Assembly (NCBI RefSeq): GCF_029227915.1
Contig: NC_079882.1
Coordinates: forward strand, 1,426,001-1,490,000
Origin: Hydractinia symbiolongicarpus
Lineage: Eukaryota > Cnidaria > Hydrozoa > Anthoathecata > Hydractiniidae
Direction of reading: 5' to 3'
DNA length: 64,000 bases
Shown: positions 33,860-47,470 of the stretch, piece by piece
Position numbering within the stretch: position 1 is the first letter of the stretch
Layout: each line of letters opens with the position of its first letter
The notes under the pieces: generated by a model
The model's database searches: none
Told to the model about the DNA's origin: nothing
The model's input: only the letters and a program-made list of their open reading frames with translations
Position numbers and translations under genes: made by a program

Positions 33860-36800
33860 TAGTTTTTGAAACTGGCGGTATTTCTTTAGCTCGCGCTAAC
33901 GGCTAGGATTTGTCATACAGCAAAAATTGACTTTTTAATTTAATTTTTAATTGAAGCGCTACCACAGCACCAAGTGCAATCGCTGAGGTTCGGCAATCAT
34001 TTCAAATTAAGAAGAATGTTATTTCTTGGAGTCCAATTGTCTCATTTATCACATTTATCAGGTCACAGTCCAAAGTTAGTTCAATTAAGTCCCACAGTCA
34101 ATCGTTTCACTGTTAAAAGCGATGCAACCTAGTAATGTGAGACAAATATCGCTAAATACATGTTGGTACGAATATGTGACTCAACCGTTGTAACTGAAGC
34201 GGATTAATACCGTTAAAATGTCAATAAAATGTAGTTTTTGAAACTGTCGCTATTTCTTCAGCGCGCGATAACGGCTAGGATTGGTTCCACAGTAACGAAT
34301 GACTTATTTATTAAATTCTTAAATGAAGCACTACCACAGAACCCAATGTAATCGCTGAGTTCCGGCAATCACGTCAAATTAAGAAGAATGTTATTTCTTG
34401 GAGACCAATTGTCTCATTTATCAAATTTATCAGGTCACAGTCCAAAGTTAGTTCAATTAAGTCCCACAGTCAATCGTTTCACTGTTAAAAGCGATGCAAC
34501 CTAGTAATATGAGACAAATATCGCTAAATACATGTTGGTACGAATATATGACACAACCGTTGTAACTCAAACGGACTGACACCGTTAGAAAGTCATTGAA
34601 ATGTAGTTTTTGAAACTGTCGGTTTTTCTTCACCTCGCGCTAACTGCTAGGATTTGTCATACAGCAAGAAATGACTTTTTAATGTAATTTTTAATTGAAG
34701 CGCTACTACAGCACCCAGTGCAATCGCTGAGGTTCGGCAATCATTTCAAATTAAGAAGAATGTTATTTCTTGGAGTCCAATTGTCTCACTTTCACATTTA
34801 TAAAGTCACAGTTTATAATCATTTCAATTAAGTCCCACAGTCAATCGTTTCATTTTTAATAGGCATACAATCTAGTAATACGTGAATAATATCAAGAAAT
34901 ACATGTTGGTACAAATATGTGACTCAACCGTTGTAACTCAAACGGACTGACACCGTTAGAAATTCAATTAAATGTAGTTTTTGAAACTGTCGCTATTTCT
35001 TCAGCGCGCGATAACGGCTAGGATTGGTCCCACATTAAAAAAATGACTTTTTTATCTTAATTCTTAAATGAAGCGTTACCACAGCGCCCAGTGTAATCGC
35101 TGAATTTCGGCAATCATGTCAAATTAAGAAGAATGTCATTTCTTGGAGTCCACTTGTCTCACTTATAACATTTATAAGGTCACAGACCAAAGTTAGTTCA
35201 ATTAAGTCCCACAGTCACTCGTTTAACTGTTAAAAGCGATGCAACCTAGTAATGTAAGACAAATATCGCTAAATACATGTTGGTACAAATATGTGACGCA
35301 ACCGTTGTAACTGAAGCGGATTAATACCGTTAAAAAGTCAATAAAATGTAGTTTTTGAAACTGTAGCTATTTCTTCAGCGCGCGATAACGGCTAGGATTG
35401 GTCCCACAGTAACGAATGACTTATTTATTAAATTCTTAAATAAAGCACTACCACAGAACCTAGTGTAATCGCTGAGTTCCGGCAATCACGTCAAATTAAG
35501 AAGAATGTTATTTCTTGGAGTCCAATTGTCTCATTTATCACATTTATCAGGTCACAGTCCAAAGTTAGTTCAATTAAGTCCCACAGTCAATCGTTTCACT
35601 GTTAAAAGCGATGCAACCTAGTAATGTGAGACAAATATCGCTAAATACATGTTGGTACGAATATGTGACTCAACCGTTGTAACTGAAGCGGATTAATACC
35701 GTTAAAAAGTCAATAAAATGTAGTTTTTGAAACTGTCGCTATTTCTTCAGCGCGCGATAACGGCTAGGATTGGTTCCACAGTAACGAATGACTTATTTAT
35801 TAAATTCTTAAATGAAGCACTACCACAGAACCCAATGTAATCGCTGAGTTCCGGCAATCACGTCAAATTAAGAAGAATGTTATTTCTTGGAGTCCAATTG
35901 TCTCATTTATCACATTTATCAGGTCACAGTCCAAAGTTAGTTCAATTAAGTCCCACAGTCAATCGTTTCACTGTTAAAAGCGATGCAACCTAGTAATATG
36001 AGACAAATATCGCTAAATACATGTTGGTACGAATATATGACACAACCGTTGTAACTCAAACGGACTGACACCGTTAGAAAGTCATTGAAATGTAGTTTTT
36101 GAAACTGGCGGTATTTCTTTAGCTCGCGCTAACGGCTAGGATTTGTCATACAGCAAAAATTGACTTTTTAATTTAATTTTTAATTGAAGCGCTACCACAG
36201 CACCAAGTGCAATCGCTGAGGTTCGGCAATCATTTCAAATTAAGAAGAATGTTATTTCTTGGAGTCCAATTGTCTCATTTATCACATTTATCAGGTCACA
36301 GTCCAAAGTTAGTTCAATTAAGTCCCACAGTCAATCGTTTCACTGTTAAAAGCGATGCAACCTAGTAATGTGAGACAAATATCGCTAAATACATGTTGGT
36401 ACGAATATGTGACTCAACCGTTGTAACTGAAGCGGATTAATACCGTTAAAATGTCAATAAAATGTAGTTTTTGAAACTGTCGCTATTTCTTCAGCGCGCG
36501 ATAACGGCTAGGATTGGTTCCACAGTAACGAATGACTTATTTATTAAATTCTTAAATGAAGCACTACCACAGAACCCAATGTAATCGCTGAGTTCCGGCA
36601 ATCACGTCAAATTAAGAAGAATGTTATTTCTTGGAGACCAATTGTCTCATTTATCAAATTTATCAGGTCACAGTCCAAAGTTAGTTCAATTAAGTCCCAC
36701 AGTCAATCGTTTCACTGTTAAAAGCGATGCAACCTAGTAATATGAGACAAATATCGCTAAATACATGTTGGTACGAATATATGACACAACCGTTGTAACT

Positions 36801-39060
36801 CAAACGGACTGACACCGTTAGAAAGTCATTGAAATGTAGTTTTTGAAACTGTCGGTTTTTCTTCACCTCGCGCTAACCGCTAGGATTTGTCATACAGCAA
36901 GAAATGACTTTTTAATGTAATTTTTAATTGAAGCGCTACTACAGCACCCAGTGCAATCGCTGAGGTTCGGCAATCATTTCAAATTAAGAAGAATGTTATT
37001 TCTTGGAGTCCAATTGTCTCACTTTCACATTTATAAAGTCACAGTTTATAATCATTTCAATTAAGTCCCACAGTCAATCGTTTCATTTTTAATAGGCATA
37101 CAATCTAGTAATACCTGAATAATATCAAGAAATACATGTTGGTACAAATATGTGACTCAACCGTTGTAACTCAAACGGACTGACACCGTTAGAAATTCAA
37201 TTAAATGTAGTTTTTGAAACTGTCGCTATTTCTTCAGCGCGCGATAACGGCTAGGATTGGTCCCACATTAAAAAAATGACTTTTTTATCTTAATTCTTAA
37301 ATGAAGCGCTACCACAGCGCCCAGTGTAATCGCTGAATTTCGGCAATCATGTCAAATTAAGAAGAATGTCATTTCTTGGAGTCCACTTGTCTCACTTATA
37401 ACATTTATAAGGTCACAGACCAAAGTTAGTTCAATTAAGTCCCACAGTCACTCGTTTCACTGTTAAAAGCGATGCAACCTAGTAATGTGAGACAAATATC
37501 GCTAAATACATGTTGGTACAAATATGTGACGCAACCGTTGTAACTCAAACGGACTGACACCGTTAGAAAGTCATTGAAATGTAGTTTTTGAAACTGTCGG
37601 TATTTCTTCACATCGCGCTAACCGCTAGGATTTGTCATACAGCAAAAAATGACTTTTTAATGTAATTTTTAATTGAAGCGCTACCACAGCGCCCAGTGCA
37701 ATCGCTGAGATTCGGCAATCATTTCAAATTAGGAAGAATGTTATTTCTTGGAGTCCAATTGTCTCACTTTCACATTTATAAAGTCACAGTTTATAATCAT
37801 TTCAATTAAGTCCCACAGTCAATCGTTTCATTTTTAATAGGCATACAATCTAGTAATACGTGAATAATATCAAGAAATACATGTTGGTACAAATATGGGA
37901 CTCAACCGTTGTAACTCAAACGGACTGACACCGTTAGAAATTCAATTAAATGTAGTTTTTGAAACTGTCGCTATTTCTTCAGCGCGCGATAACGGCTAGG
38001 ATTGGTCCCACATTAAAAAAATGACTTTTTTATCTTAATTCTTAAATGAAGCGTTACCACAGCGCCCAGTGTAATCGCTGAATTTCGGCAATCATGTCAA
38101 ATTAAGAAGAATGTCATTTCTTGGAGTCCACTTGTCTCACTTATAACATTTATAAGGTCACAGACCAAAGTTAGTTCAATTAAGTCCCACAGTCACTCGT
38201 TTAACTGTTAAAAGCGATGCAACCTAGTAATGTAAGACAAATATCGCTAAATACATGTTGGTACAAATATGTGACGCAACCGTTGTAACTGAAGCGGATT
38301 AATACCGTTAAAAAGTCAATAAAATGTAGTTTTTGAAACTGTAGCTATTTCTTCAGCGCGCGATAACGGCTAGGATTGGTCCCACAGTAACGAATGACTT
38401 ATTTATTAAATTCTTAAATAAAGCACTACCACAGAACCTAGTGTAATCGCTGAGTTCCGGCAATCACGTCAAATTAAGAAGAATGTTATTTCTTGGAGTC
38501 CAATTGTCTCATTTATCACATTTATCAGGTCACAGTCCAAAGTTAGTTCAATTAAGTCCCACAGTCAATCGTTTCACTGTTAAAAGCGATGCAACCTAGT
38601 AATGTGAGACAAATATCGCTAAATACATGTTGGTACGAATATGTGACTCAACCGTTGTAACTGAAGCGGATTAATACCGTTAAAAAGTCAATAAAATGTA
38701 GTTTTTGAAACTGTCGCTATTTCTTCAGCGCGCGATAACGGCTAGGATTGGTTCCACAGTAACGAATGACTTATTTATTAAATTCTTAAATGAAGCACTA
38801 CCACAGAACCCAATGTAATCGCTGAGTTCCGGCAATCACGTCAAATTAAGAAGAATGTTATTTCTTGGAGTCCAATTGTCTCATTTATCACATTTATCAG
38901 GTCACAGTCCAAAGTTAGTTCAATTAAGTCCCACAGTCAATCGTTTCACTGTTAAAAGCGATGCAACCTAGTAATGTGAGACAAATATCGCTAAATACAT
39001 GTTGGTACGAATATGTGACTCAACCGTTGTAACTGAAGCGGATTAATACCGTTAAAAAGT
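33860..39060 (+). repeat. Nested segmental repeats (offsets 2233 and 2978 bp)
   Basis: Bases about 33860-35290 match about 36093-37523 at an offset of 2233. Examples are ACTGGCGGTATTTC at 33871 and 36104, and GAGACCAATTG near 34402 and 36635. A second relation links about 34780-36090 with 37758-39060 at an offset of 2978, seen in the rare CGTGAATAAT at 34881 and 37859. The two duplications overlap, so they must have arisen by successive exchanges out of register rather than by one amplification. All sequence is satellite. Confidence 0.85.
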
Positions 39061-40339
39061 CAATAAAATGTAGTTTTTGAAACTGTCGCTATTTCTTCAG
39101 CGCGCGATAACGGCTAGGATTGGTCCCACAGTAACGAATGAATTATTTATTAAATTCTGAAATGAAGCACTACCATAGAACCCAGTGTAATCGCTGAGTT
39201 CCGGCAATCACGTCAAATTAAGAAGAGTGTTATTTCTTGGAGTCCACTTGTCTCACTTATAACATTTATAAGGTCACAGACCAAAATCAGTTCAATTTAG
39301 TCCCACATTCAATCGTTTCACTGTTAAAAGCGATGCACAACAGTAATATGAGACAAATATCGCTAAGAGCATGTTAGTACGAATATGTGACCATACAGTT
39401 GTAACTGAAGCGGATTGATACCGTTAGAAAGTCAATGAAAAGTAGTTTTTGAAACTGTCGCTATTTCTTCAGCGCGCGATAGGGGCTAGGATTGGTCCCA
39501 CAGTAACGAATGACTTATTTATTAAATTCTTAAATGAAGCACTACCACAGAACCCAGTGTAATCGCTGAGTTCCGGCAATCACGTCAAATTAAGAAGAAT
39601 GTTATTTCTTAGAGTCCACTTGTCTCACTAATAACATTTATAAGGTCACAGACCGAAATCAGTTCAATTTAGTCCCACATTCAATCGTTTCACTGTTAAA
39701 AGCGATGCAACCTAGTGATATGAGACAAATATCGCTAAGAACATGTTGGTACGGATATGTGACGCAACCGTTGTAACTAAAGCGGATTGATACCGTTAGA
39801 AAGTCAATGAAAAGTAGTTTGTGAAACTGTCGCAATTTCTTCAGCGCGCGATAACGGCTAGGATTTGTCATACAGCAAAAAATGACTTTTTAATTTAATT
39901 TTTTATTGAAGCGCTACCACAGCGCCCAGTGCAATCGCTGAGATTCGGCAATCATTTCAAAATAAGAAGAATGTTATTTCTTGGAGTCCAATTGTCTCAC
40001 TTTCACATTTATAAAGTCACAGTTTATAATCAGTTCAATTAATTCCCACAGTCAATCGTTTCATTTTTAATAGGCATACAATCTAGTAATACCTGAATAA
40101 TATCAAGAAATACATGTTGGTACAAATATGTGACTCAACCGTTGTAACTCAAACGGACTGACATCGTTAGAAATTCAATTAAATGTAGTTTTTGAAACTG
40201 TCGCTATTTCTTCAGCGCGCGATAACGGCTAGGATTGGCCCCACATTAAAAAAATGACTTTTTTATCTTAATTCTTAAATGAAGCGCTACCACAGCGCCC
40301 AGTGTAATCGCTGAATTTCGGCAATCATGTCAAATTAAG
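39061..40339 (+). repeat. Satellite array between repeat blocks
   Basis: About three and a half monomers with variants such as GCACAACAGTAATATGAG near 39337 and GATAGGGGCTAGG near 39478. A 70-codon minus-strand open frame at 39659-39871 is chance satellite sequence. No gene is visible. Confidence 0.92.
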
Positions 40340-42070
40340 AAGAATGTTATTTCTTGGAGTCCAATGGTCTCCTTTATGACATTTATCAGGTCACAGTCCA
40401 AAGTTAGTTCAATTAAGTCCCACAGTCAATCGTTTTACTGTTAAAAGCGATGCAACCTAGTAATATGAGACAGATTTCGCTAAATACATGTTGGTACGAA
40501 TATGTGACGCAACCGTTGTAACTGAAGGGGATTAATACCGTTAAAAAGTCAATAAAATGTAGTTTTTGAAACTGTCGCTATTTCTTCAGCGCGCGATAAC
40601 GGCTAGGATTGGTCCCACAGTAAAGAATGACTTATTTACCTTAACATTTAAATGAAGCGCTTCCACAGCGCCCAGTTTAATCGCTGTGTTCCGGCAATCA
40701 TGTCAAATTAAGAAGAATGTTATTTCTTGGAGTCCAATGGTCTCCTTTATGACATTTATCAGGTCACAGTCCAAAGTTAGTTCAATTAAGTCCCACAGTC
40801 AATCGTTTTACTGTTAAAAGCGATGCAACCTAGTAATATGAGACAGATTTCGCTAAATACATGTTGGTACGAATATGTGACGCAACCGTTGTAACTGAAG
40901 GGGATTAATACCGTTAAAAAGTCAATAAAATGTAGTTTTTGAAACTGTCGCTATTTCTTCAGCGCGCGATAACGGCTAGGATTGGTCCCACAGTAAAGAA
41001 TGACTTATTTACCTTAACATTTAAATGAAGCGCTTCCACAGCGCCCAGTTTAATTGCTGTGTTCCGGCAATCATGTCAAATTAAGAAGAATGTTATTTCT
41101 TGGAGTCCAATGGTCTCCTTTATGACATTTATCAGGTCACAGTCCAAAGTTAGTTCAATTAAGTCCCACAGTCAATCGTTTTACTGTTAAAAGCGATGCA
41201 ACCTAGTAATATGAGACAGATTTCGCTAAATACATGTTGGTACGAATATGTGACGCAACCGTTGTAACTGAAGGGGATTAATACCGTTAAAAAGTCAATA
41301 AAATGTAGTTTTTGAAACTGTCGCTATTTCTTCAGCGCGCGATAACGGCTAGGATTGGTCCCACAGTAAAGAATGACTTATTTACCTTAACATTTAAATG
41401 AAGCGCTTCCACAGCGCCCAGTTTAATCGCTGTGTTCCGGCAATCATGTCAAATTAAGAAGAATGTTATTTCTTGGAGTCCAATGGTCTCCTTTATGACA
41501 TTTATCAGGTCACAGTCCAAAGTTAGTTCAATTAAGTCCCACAGTCAATCGTTTTACTGTTAAAAGCGATGCAACCTAGTAATATGAGACAGATTTCGCT
41601 AAATACATGTTGGTACGAATATGTGACGCAACCGTTGTAACTGAAGGGGATTAATACCGTTAAAAAGTCAATAACATGTAGTTTTTGAAACTGTCGCTAT
41701 TTCTTCAGCGCGCGATAACGGCTAGGATTGGTCCCACAGTAAAGAATGACTTATTTACCTTAACATTTAAATGAAGCGCTTCCACAGCGCCCAGTTTAAT
41801 CGCTGTGTTCCGGCAATCATGTCAAATTAAGAAGAATGTTATTTCTTGGAGTCCAATGGTCTCCTTTATGACATTTATCAGGTCACAGTCCAAAGTTAGT
41901 TCAATCAAGTCCCACAGTCAATCGTTTTACTGTTAAAAGCGATGCAACCTAGTAATATGAGACAGATTTCGCTAAATACATGTTGGTACGAATATGTGAC
42001 GCAACCGTTGTAACTGAAGGGGATTAATACCGTTAAAAAGTCAATAAAATGTAGTTTTTGAAACTGTCGC
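40340..42070 (+). repeat. Homogeneous run of five monomers, exact 373-bp period
   Basis: The variant GAAGGGGATTAATACC recurs at 40524, 40897, 41270, 41643 and 42016, exactly 373 bases apart each time. The intervening monomers share GGTCTCCTTTATGAC, GAGACAGATTTCGC and TTTACCTTAACATTT and differ by only a few bases, such as TTTAATTGCTG once near 41050. This is the only stretch where single monomers, rather than groups, have been amplified several times in a row. Confidence 0.93.
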
Positions 42071-42729
42071 TATTTCTTCAGCGCGCGATAACGGCTAGGA
42101 TTGGTTCCACAGTAACGAATGACTTATTTATTAAATTCTTAAATGAAGCACTACCACAAAACCCAGTGTAATCGCTGAGTTCCGGCAATCACGTCAAATT
42201 AAGAAGAATGTTATTTCTTGGAGTCCAATTGTCTCATTTATCACATTTATCAGGTCACAGTCCAAAGTTAGTTCAATTAAGTCCCACAGTCAATCGTTTC
42301 ACTGTTAAAAGCGATGCAACCTAGTAATATGAGACAAATATCGCTAAATACATGTTGGTACGAATATGTGACGCAATTGTTGTAACTGAAGCGGATTGAT
42401 ACCGTTAGAAAGTCAATGAAAAGTAGTTTTAGAAACTGTCGCTATTTCTTCAGCGCGCCATAACGGCTAGGATTGGTCCCACAGTAACGAATGACTTATT
42501 TATTAAATTCTTAAATGAAGCTCTACCATAGAACCCAGTGTAATCGCTGAGTTCCGGCAATCACGTCAAATTAAGAAGAGTGTTATTTCTTGGAGTCCAC
42601 TTGTCTCACTTATAACAATTATAAGGTCACAGACCAAAATCAGTTCAATTTTGTCCCACATTCAATCGTTTCACTGTTAAAAGCGATGCAACCCAGTAAT
42701 ATGAGACAAATATCGCGAAGAACATGTTG
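42071..42729 (+). repeat. Satellite array
   Basis: Just under two monomers of the AGCACTACCACAGAACCCAG subfamily (with AAAACCC and AGCTCTACC variants) lie between the 373-bp run and the hexameric block. No gene is visible. Confidence 0.9.
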
Positions 42730-45700
42730 GTACGAATATGTGACGCAACCGTTGTAACTGAAGCGGATTAATATCGTTAAAAAGTCAATAAAATGTAGTT
42801 TTTGAAACTGTCGCTATTTCTTCAGCGCGCGATAACGGCTAGGATTGGTCCCACAGTAACGAATGACTTATTAATTAAATTCTTAAATGAAGCACTACCA
42901 CAGAACCCAGTGTAATCGCTGAGTTCCGGCAATCACGTCAAATGAAGAAGATTGTTATTTCTTGGAGTCCAATTGTCTCATTTATCACATTTATCAGGTC
43001 ACAGTCCAAAGTTAGTTCAATAAGTCCCACAGTCAATCGTTTCACTGTTAAAAGCGATGCAACCTAGTACTATGAGACAAATATCGCTAAATACATGTTG
43101 GTACGAATATGTGACGCAATTGTTGTAACTGAAGCGGATTGATACCGTTAGAAAGTCAATGCAAAAGTAGTTTTTGAAACTGTCGCTATTTCTTCAGCGT
43201 GCGATAACGGCTAGGATTGGTCCCACAGTAACAAAATGACTTTTTTATCTTAATTCTTAAATCAAGCGCTACCACAGCGCCCAATGCAATCGCTGAGTTT
43301 CGGCAATCGTGTCAAATTAAGAAGAATGTTATTTCTTGGAGTCCAATGGTCTCCTTTATGACATTTATCAGGTCACAGTCCAAAGTTAGTTCAATTAAGT
43401 CCCACAGTCAATCGTTTTACTGTTAAAAGCGATGCAACCTAGTAACATCGGAAAAATATCGCTAAATACATGTTGGTACGAATATATGACCCAACCGTTG
43501 CAACTCAAACGGCCTGACACCGCTAGAAAGTCAATGAAATGTAGTTTTTGAAACGGTCGCTATTTCTTCAGCGCGCGATAACGGCTAGGATTGGTCGCAC
43601 AGTAAAAATGACTTATTTACCTGAACTTTTAGTTGAAGCACTACCATAGCGGCCAGTGCAATCGCTGAGTTTCGGCAATCATGTCAAATTAAGAAGAATG
43701 TTATTTCTTGGAGTCCAATTGTTTCCTTTATGACATTTATCAGGTCACAGTCCAAAGTTAGTTCAATTAAGTCCCACAGTCAATTGTTTCTCTGTTAAAT
43801 GCGATGCAACCTAGTAATATCAGATAAATATCGCTAAATACATGTTGGTACGAATATGTGACGCAACCGTTGTAACTTAAGCGGATTGATGCCGTTAGAA
43901 AGTCAATGAAAAGTGGTTTTTGAAACTGTCGCTAATTCTTCAGCGCCCGATAACGGCTAGGATTTGTCATACAGCAAAAAATGACTTTTTAATTTAATTT
44001 TTAATTGAAGCGCTACCACAGCGCCCAGTGCAATCGCTGAGATTCGGCAATCATTTCAAATTAAGAAGAATGTTATTTCTTAGAGACCAATTGTCTCACT
44101 TTCACATTTATAAAGTGACAGTTTATAATCAGTTCAATTAACTCCCACAGTCAATCGTTTCATTTTTGATAAGCATACAATCTAGTAATACCTGAATAAT
44201 ATCAAGAAATACATGTTGGTACAAATATGTGACTCAACCGTTGTAACTCAAACGGACTGACACCGTTAGAAATTCAATTAAATGTAGTTTTTGAAACTGT
44301 CGCTATTTCTTCAGCGCGCGATAACGGCTAGGATTGGTCCCACATTAAAAAAATGACTTTTTTATCTTAATTCTTAAATGAAGCGCTACCACAGCGCCCA
44401 GTGTAATCGCTGAATTTCGGCAATCATGTCAAATTAAGAAGAATGTCATTTCTTGGAGTCCACTTGTCTCACTTATAACATTTATAAGGTCACAGACCAA
44501 AGTTAGTTCATTTAAGTCCCACAGTCACTCGTTTCACTGTTAAAAGCGATGCAACCTAGTAATGTGAGACAAATATCGCTAAATACATGTTGGTACGATT
44601 ATGTGACGCAACCGTTGTAACTAAAGCGGATTGATGCCGTTAGAAAGTCAATGAAAAGTGGTTTTTGAAACTGTCACTAATTCTTCAGTGCGCGATAACG
44701 GCTAGGATTGGTCCCACAGTAAAGAATGACTTATTTACCTTAACATTTAAATGAAGCGCTTCCACAGCGCCCAGTTTAATCGCTGTGTTCCGGCAATCAC
44801 GTCAAATTAAGAAGAATGTTATTTCTTGGAGTCCAATTGTCTCATTTATCAGGTCACAGTCCAAAGTTAGTTCAATTAAGTCCCACAGTCAATCGTTTCA
44901 CTGTTAAAAGTGATGCAACATAGTAATGTGAGACAAATATCGCTAAATACATGTTGGTACGAATATGTGACGCAACCGTTGTAACTGAAGCGGATTAATA
45001 CCGTTAAAAAGTCAATAAAATGTAGTTTTTGAAACTGTCGCTATTTCTTCAGCGCGCGATAGGGGCTAGGATTGGTCCAACAGTAACGAATGACTTATTT
45101 ATTAAATTCTTAAATGAAGCACTACCACAGAACCCAGTGTAATCGCTGAGTTCCGGCAATCACGTCAAATTAAGAAGAATGTTATTTCTTGGAGTCCAAT
45201 TGTCTCATTTATCACATTTATCAGGCCACAGTCCAAAGTTAGTTCAATTAAGTCCCCCAGTCAATCGTTTCACTGTTAAAAGCGATGCAACCTAGTACTA
45301 TGAGACAAATATCGCTAAATACATGTTGGTACGAATATGTGACGCAATTGTTGTAACTGAAGCGGATTGATACCGTTAGAAAGTCAATGAAAAAGTAGTT
45401 TTTGAAACTGTCGCTATTTCTTCAGCGTGCGATAACGGCTAGGATTGGTCCCACAGTAACAAAATGACTTTTTTATCTTAATTCTTAAATCAAGCGCTAC
45501 CACAGCGCCCAGTGCAATCGCTGAGTTTCGGCAATCATGTCAAATTAAGAAGAATGTTATTTCTTGGAGTCCAATGGTCTCCTTTATGACATTTATCAGG
45601 TCACAGTCCAAAGTTAGTTCAATTAAGTCCCACAGTCAATCGTTTTACTGTTAAAAGCGATGCAACCTAGTAACATCGGAAAAATATCGCTAAATACATG

Positions 45701-47470
45701 TTGGTACGAATATATGACCCAACCGTTGCAACTCAAACGGCCTGACACCGCTAGAAAGTCAATGAAATGTAGTTTTTGAAACGGTCGCTATTTCTTCAGC
45801 GCGCGATAACGGCTAGGATTGGTCGCACAGTAAAAATGACTTATTTACCTAAACTTTTAGTTGAAGCACTACCATAGCGGCCAGTGCAATCGCTGAGTTT
45901 CGGCAATCATGTCAAATTAAGAAGAATGTTATTTCTTGGAGTCCAATTGTTTCCTTTATGACATTTATCAGGTCACAGTCCAAAGTTAGTTCAATTAAGT
46001 CCCACAGTCAATTGTTTCTCTGTTAAATGCGATGCAACCTAGTAATATCAGATAAATATCGCTAAATACATGTTGGTACGAATATGTGACGCAACCGTTG
46101 AAACTAAAGCGGATTGATGCCGTTAGAAAGTCAATGAAAAGTGGTTTTTGAAACTGTCGCTAATTCTTCAGCGCCCGATAACGGCTAGGATTTGTCATAC
46201 AGCAAAAAATGACTTTTTAATTTAATTTTTAATTGAAGCGCTACCACAGCGACCAGTGCAATCGCTGAGATTCGGCAATCATTTCAAATTAAGAAGAATG
46301 TTATTTCTTAGAGTCCAATTGTCTCACTTTCACATTTATAAAGTGACAGTTTATAATCAGTTCAATTAAGTCCCACAGTCAATCGTTTCATTTTTAATAA
46401 GCATACAATCTAGTAATACCTGAATAATATCAAGAAATACATGTTGGTACAAATATGTGACTCAACCGTTGTAACTCAAACGGACTGACACCGTTAGAAA
46501 TTCAATTAAATGTAGTTTTTGAAACTGTCGCTATTTCTTCAGCGCGCGATAACGGCTAGGATTGGTCCCACATTAAAAAAATGACTTTTTTATCTTAATT
46601 CTTAAATGAAGCGCTACCACAGCGCCCAGTGTAATCGCTGAATTTCGGCAATCTTGTCAAATTAAGAAGAATGTCATTTCTTGGAGTCAACTTGTCTCAC
46701 TTATAACATTTATAAGGTCACAGACCAAAGTTAGTTCAATTAAGTCCCACAGTCACTCGTTTCACTGTTAAAAGCGATGTAACCTAGTAATGTGAGACAA
46801 ATATCGCTAAATACATGTTGGTACGATTATGCGTCGCAACCGTTGTAACTAAAGCGGATTGATGCCGTTAGAAAGTCAATGAAAAGTGGTTTTTGAAACT
46901 GTCACTAATTCTTCAGTGCGCGATAACGGCTAGGATTGGTCCCACAGTAAAGAATGACTTATTTAGCTTAACATTTAAATGAAGCGCTTCCACAGCGCCC
47001 AGTTTAATCACTGTGTTCCGGCAATCACGTCAAATTAAGAAGAATGTTATTTCTTGGAGTCCAATTGTCTCATTTATCAGGTCACAGTCCAAAGTTAGTT
47101 CAATTAAGTCCCACAGTCAATCGTTTCACTGTTAAAAGTGATGCAACATAGTAATGTGAGACAAATATCGCTAAATACATGTTGGTACGAGCATGTGACG
47201 CAACCGTTGTAACTGAAGCGGATTGATACCGTTAAAAAGTCAATAAAATGTAGTTTTTGAAACTGTCGCTATTTCTTCAGCGCGCGATAACGGCTAGGAT
47301 TGGTCCCACAGTAACGAATGACTTATTTATTAAATTCTTAAATGAAGCACTGCCACAGAACGCAGTGTAATCGCTGAGTTCCAGCAATCACATCAAATTA
47401 AGAAGAATGCTTTTTCTTGGAGTCCACTTGTCTCACTTATAACATTTATAAGGTCACAGACCAAAATCAG
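42730..47470 (+). repeat. Hexameric higher-order repeat, about 2228-bp period
   Basis: About six monomers from 42730 recur from 44958 at an offset near 2228 bases. An example is GCGATAACGGCTAGG followed by ACAAAATGACTTTT at 43201 and 45429. Both copies share a 9-12 base deletion giving CTCATTTATCAGGTC (near 44850 and 47070), the TAGTACTATGAGAC variant, TCTCTGTTAAATGCG and GTGATGCAACATAG. Homology continues weakly to about 47470. The copies are close but not identical, so this exchange is probably older than the 1486-bp one. Confidence 0.9.

Noticed and set aside
39659-39871. Minus-strand open frame of 70 codons
   Set aside because: It lies wholly in ordinary satellite monomers. Homologous positions in other monomers are broken by stops, so it is a chance open stretch.
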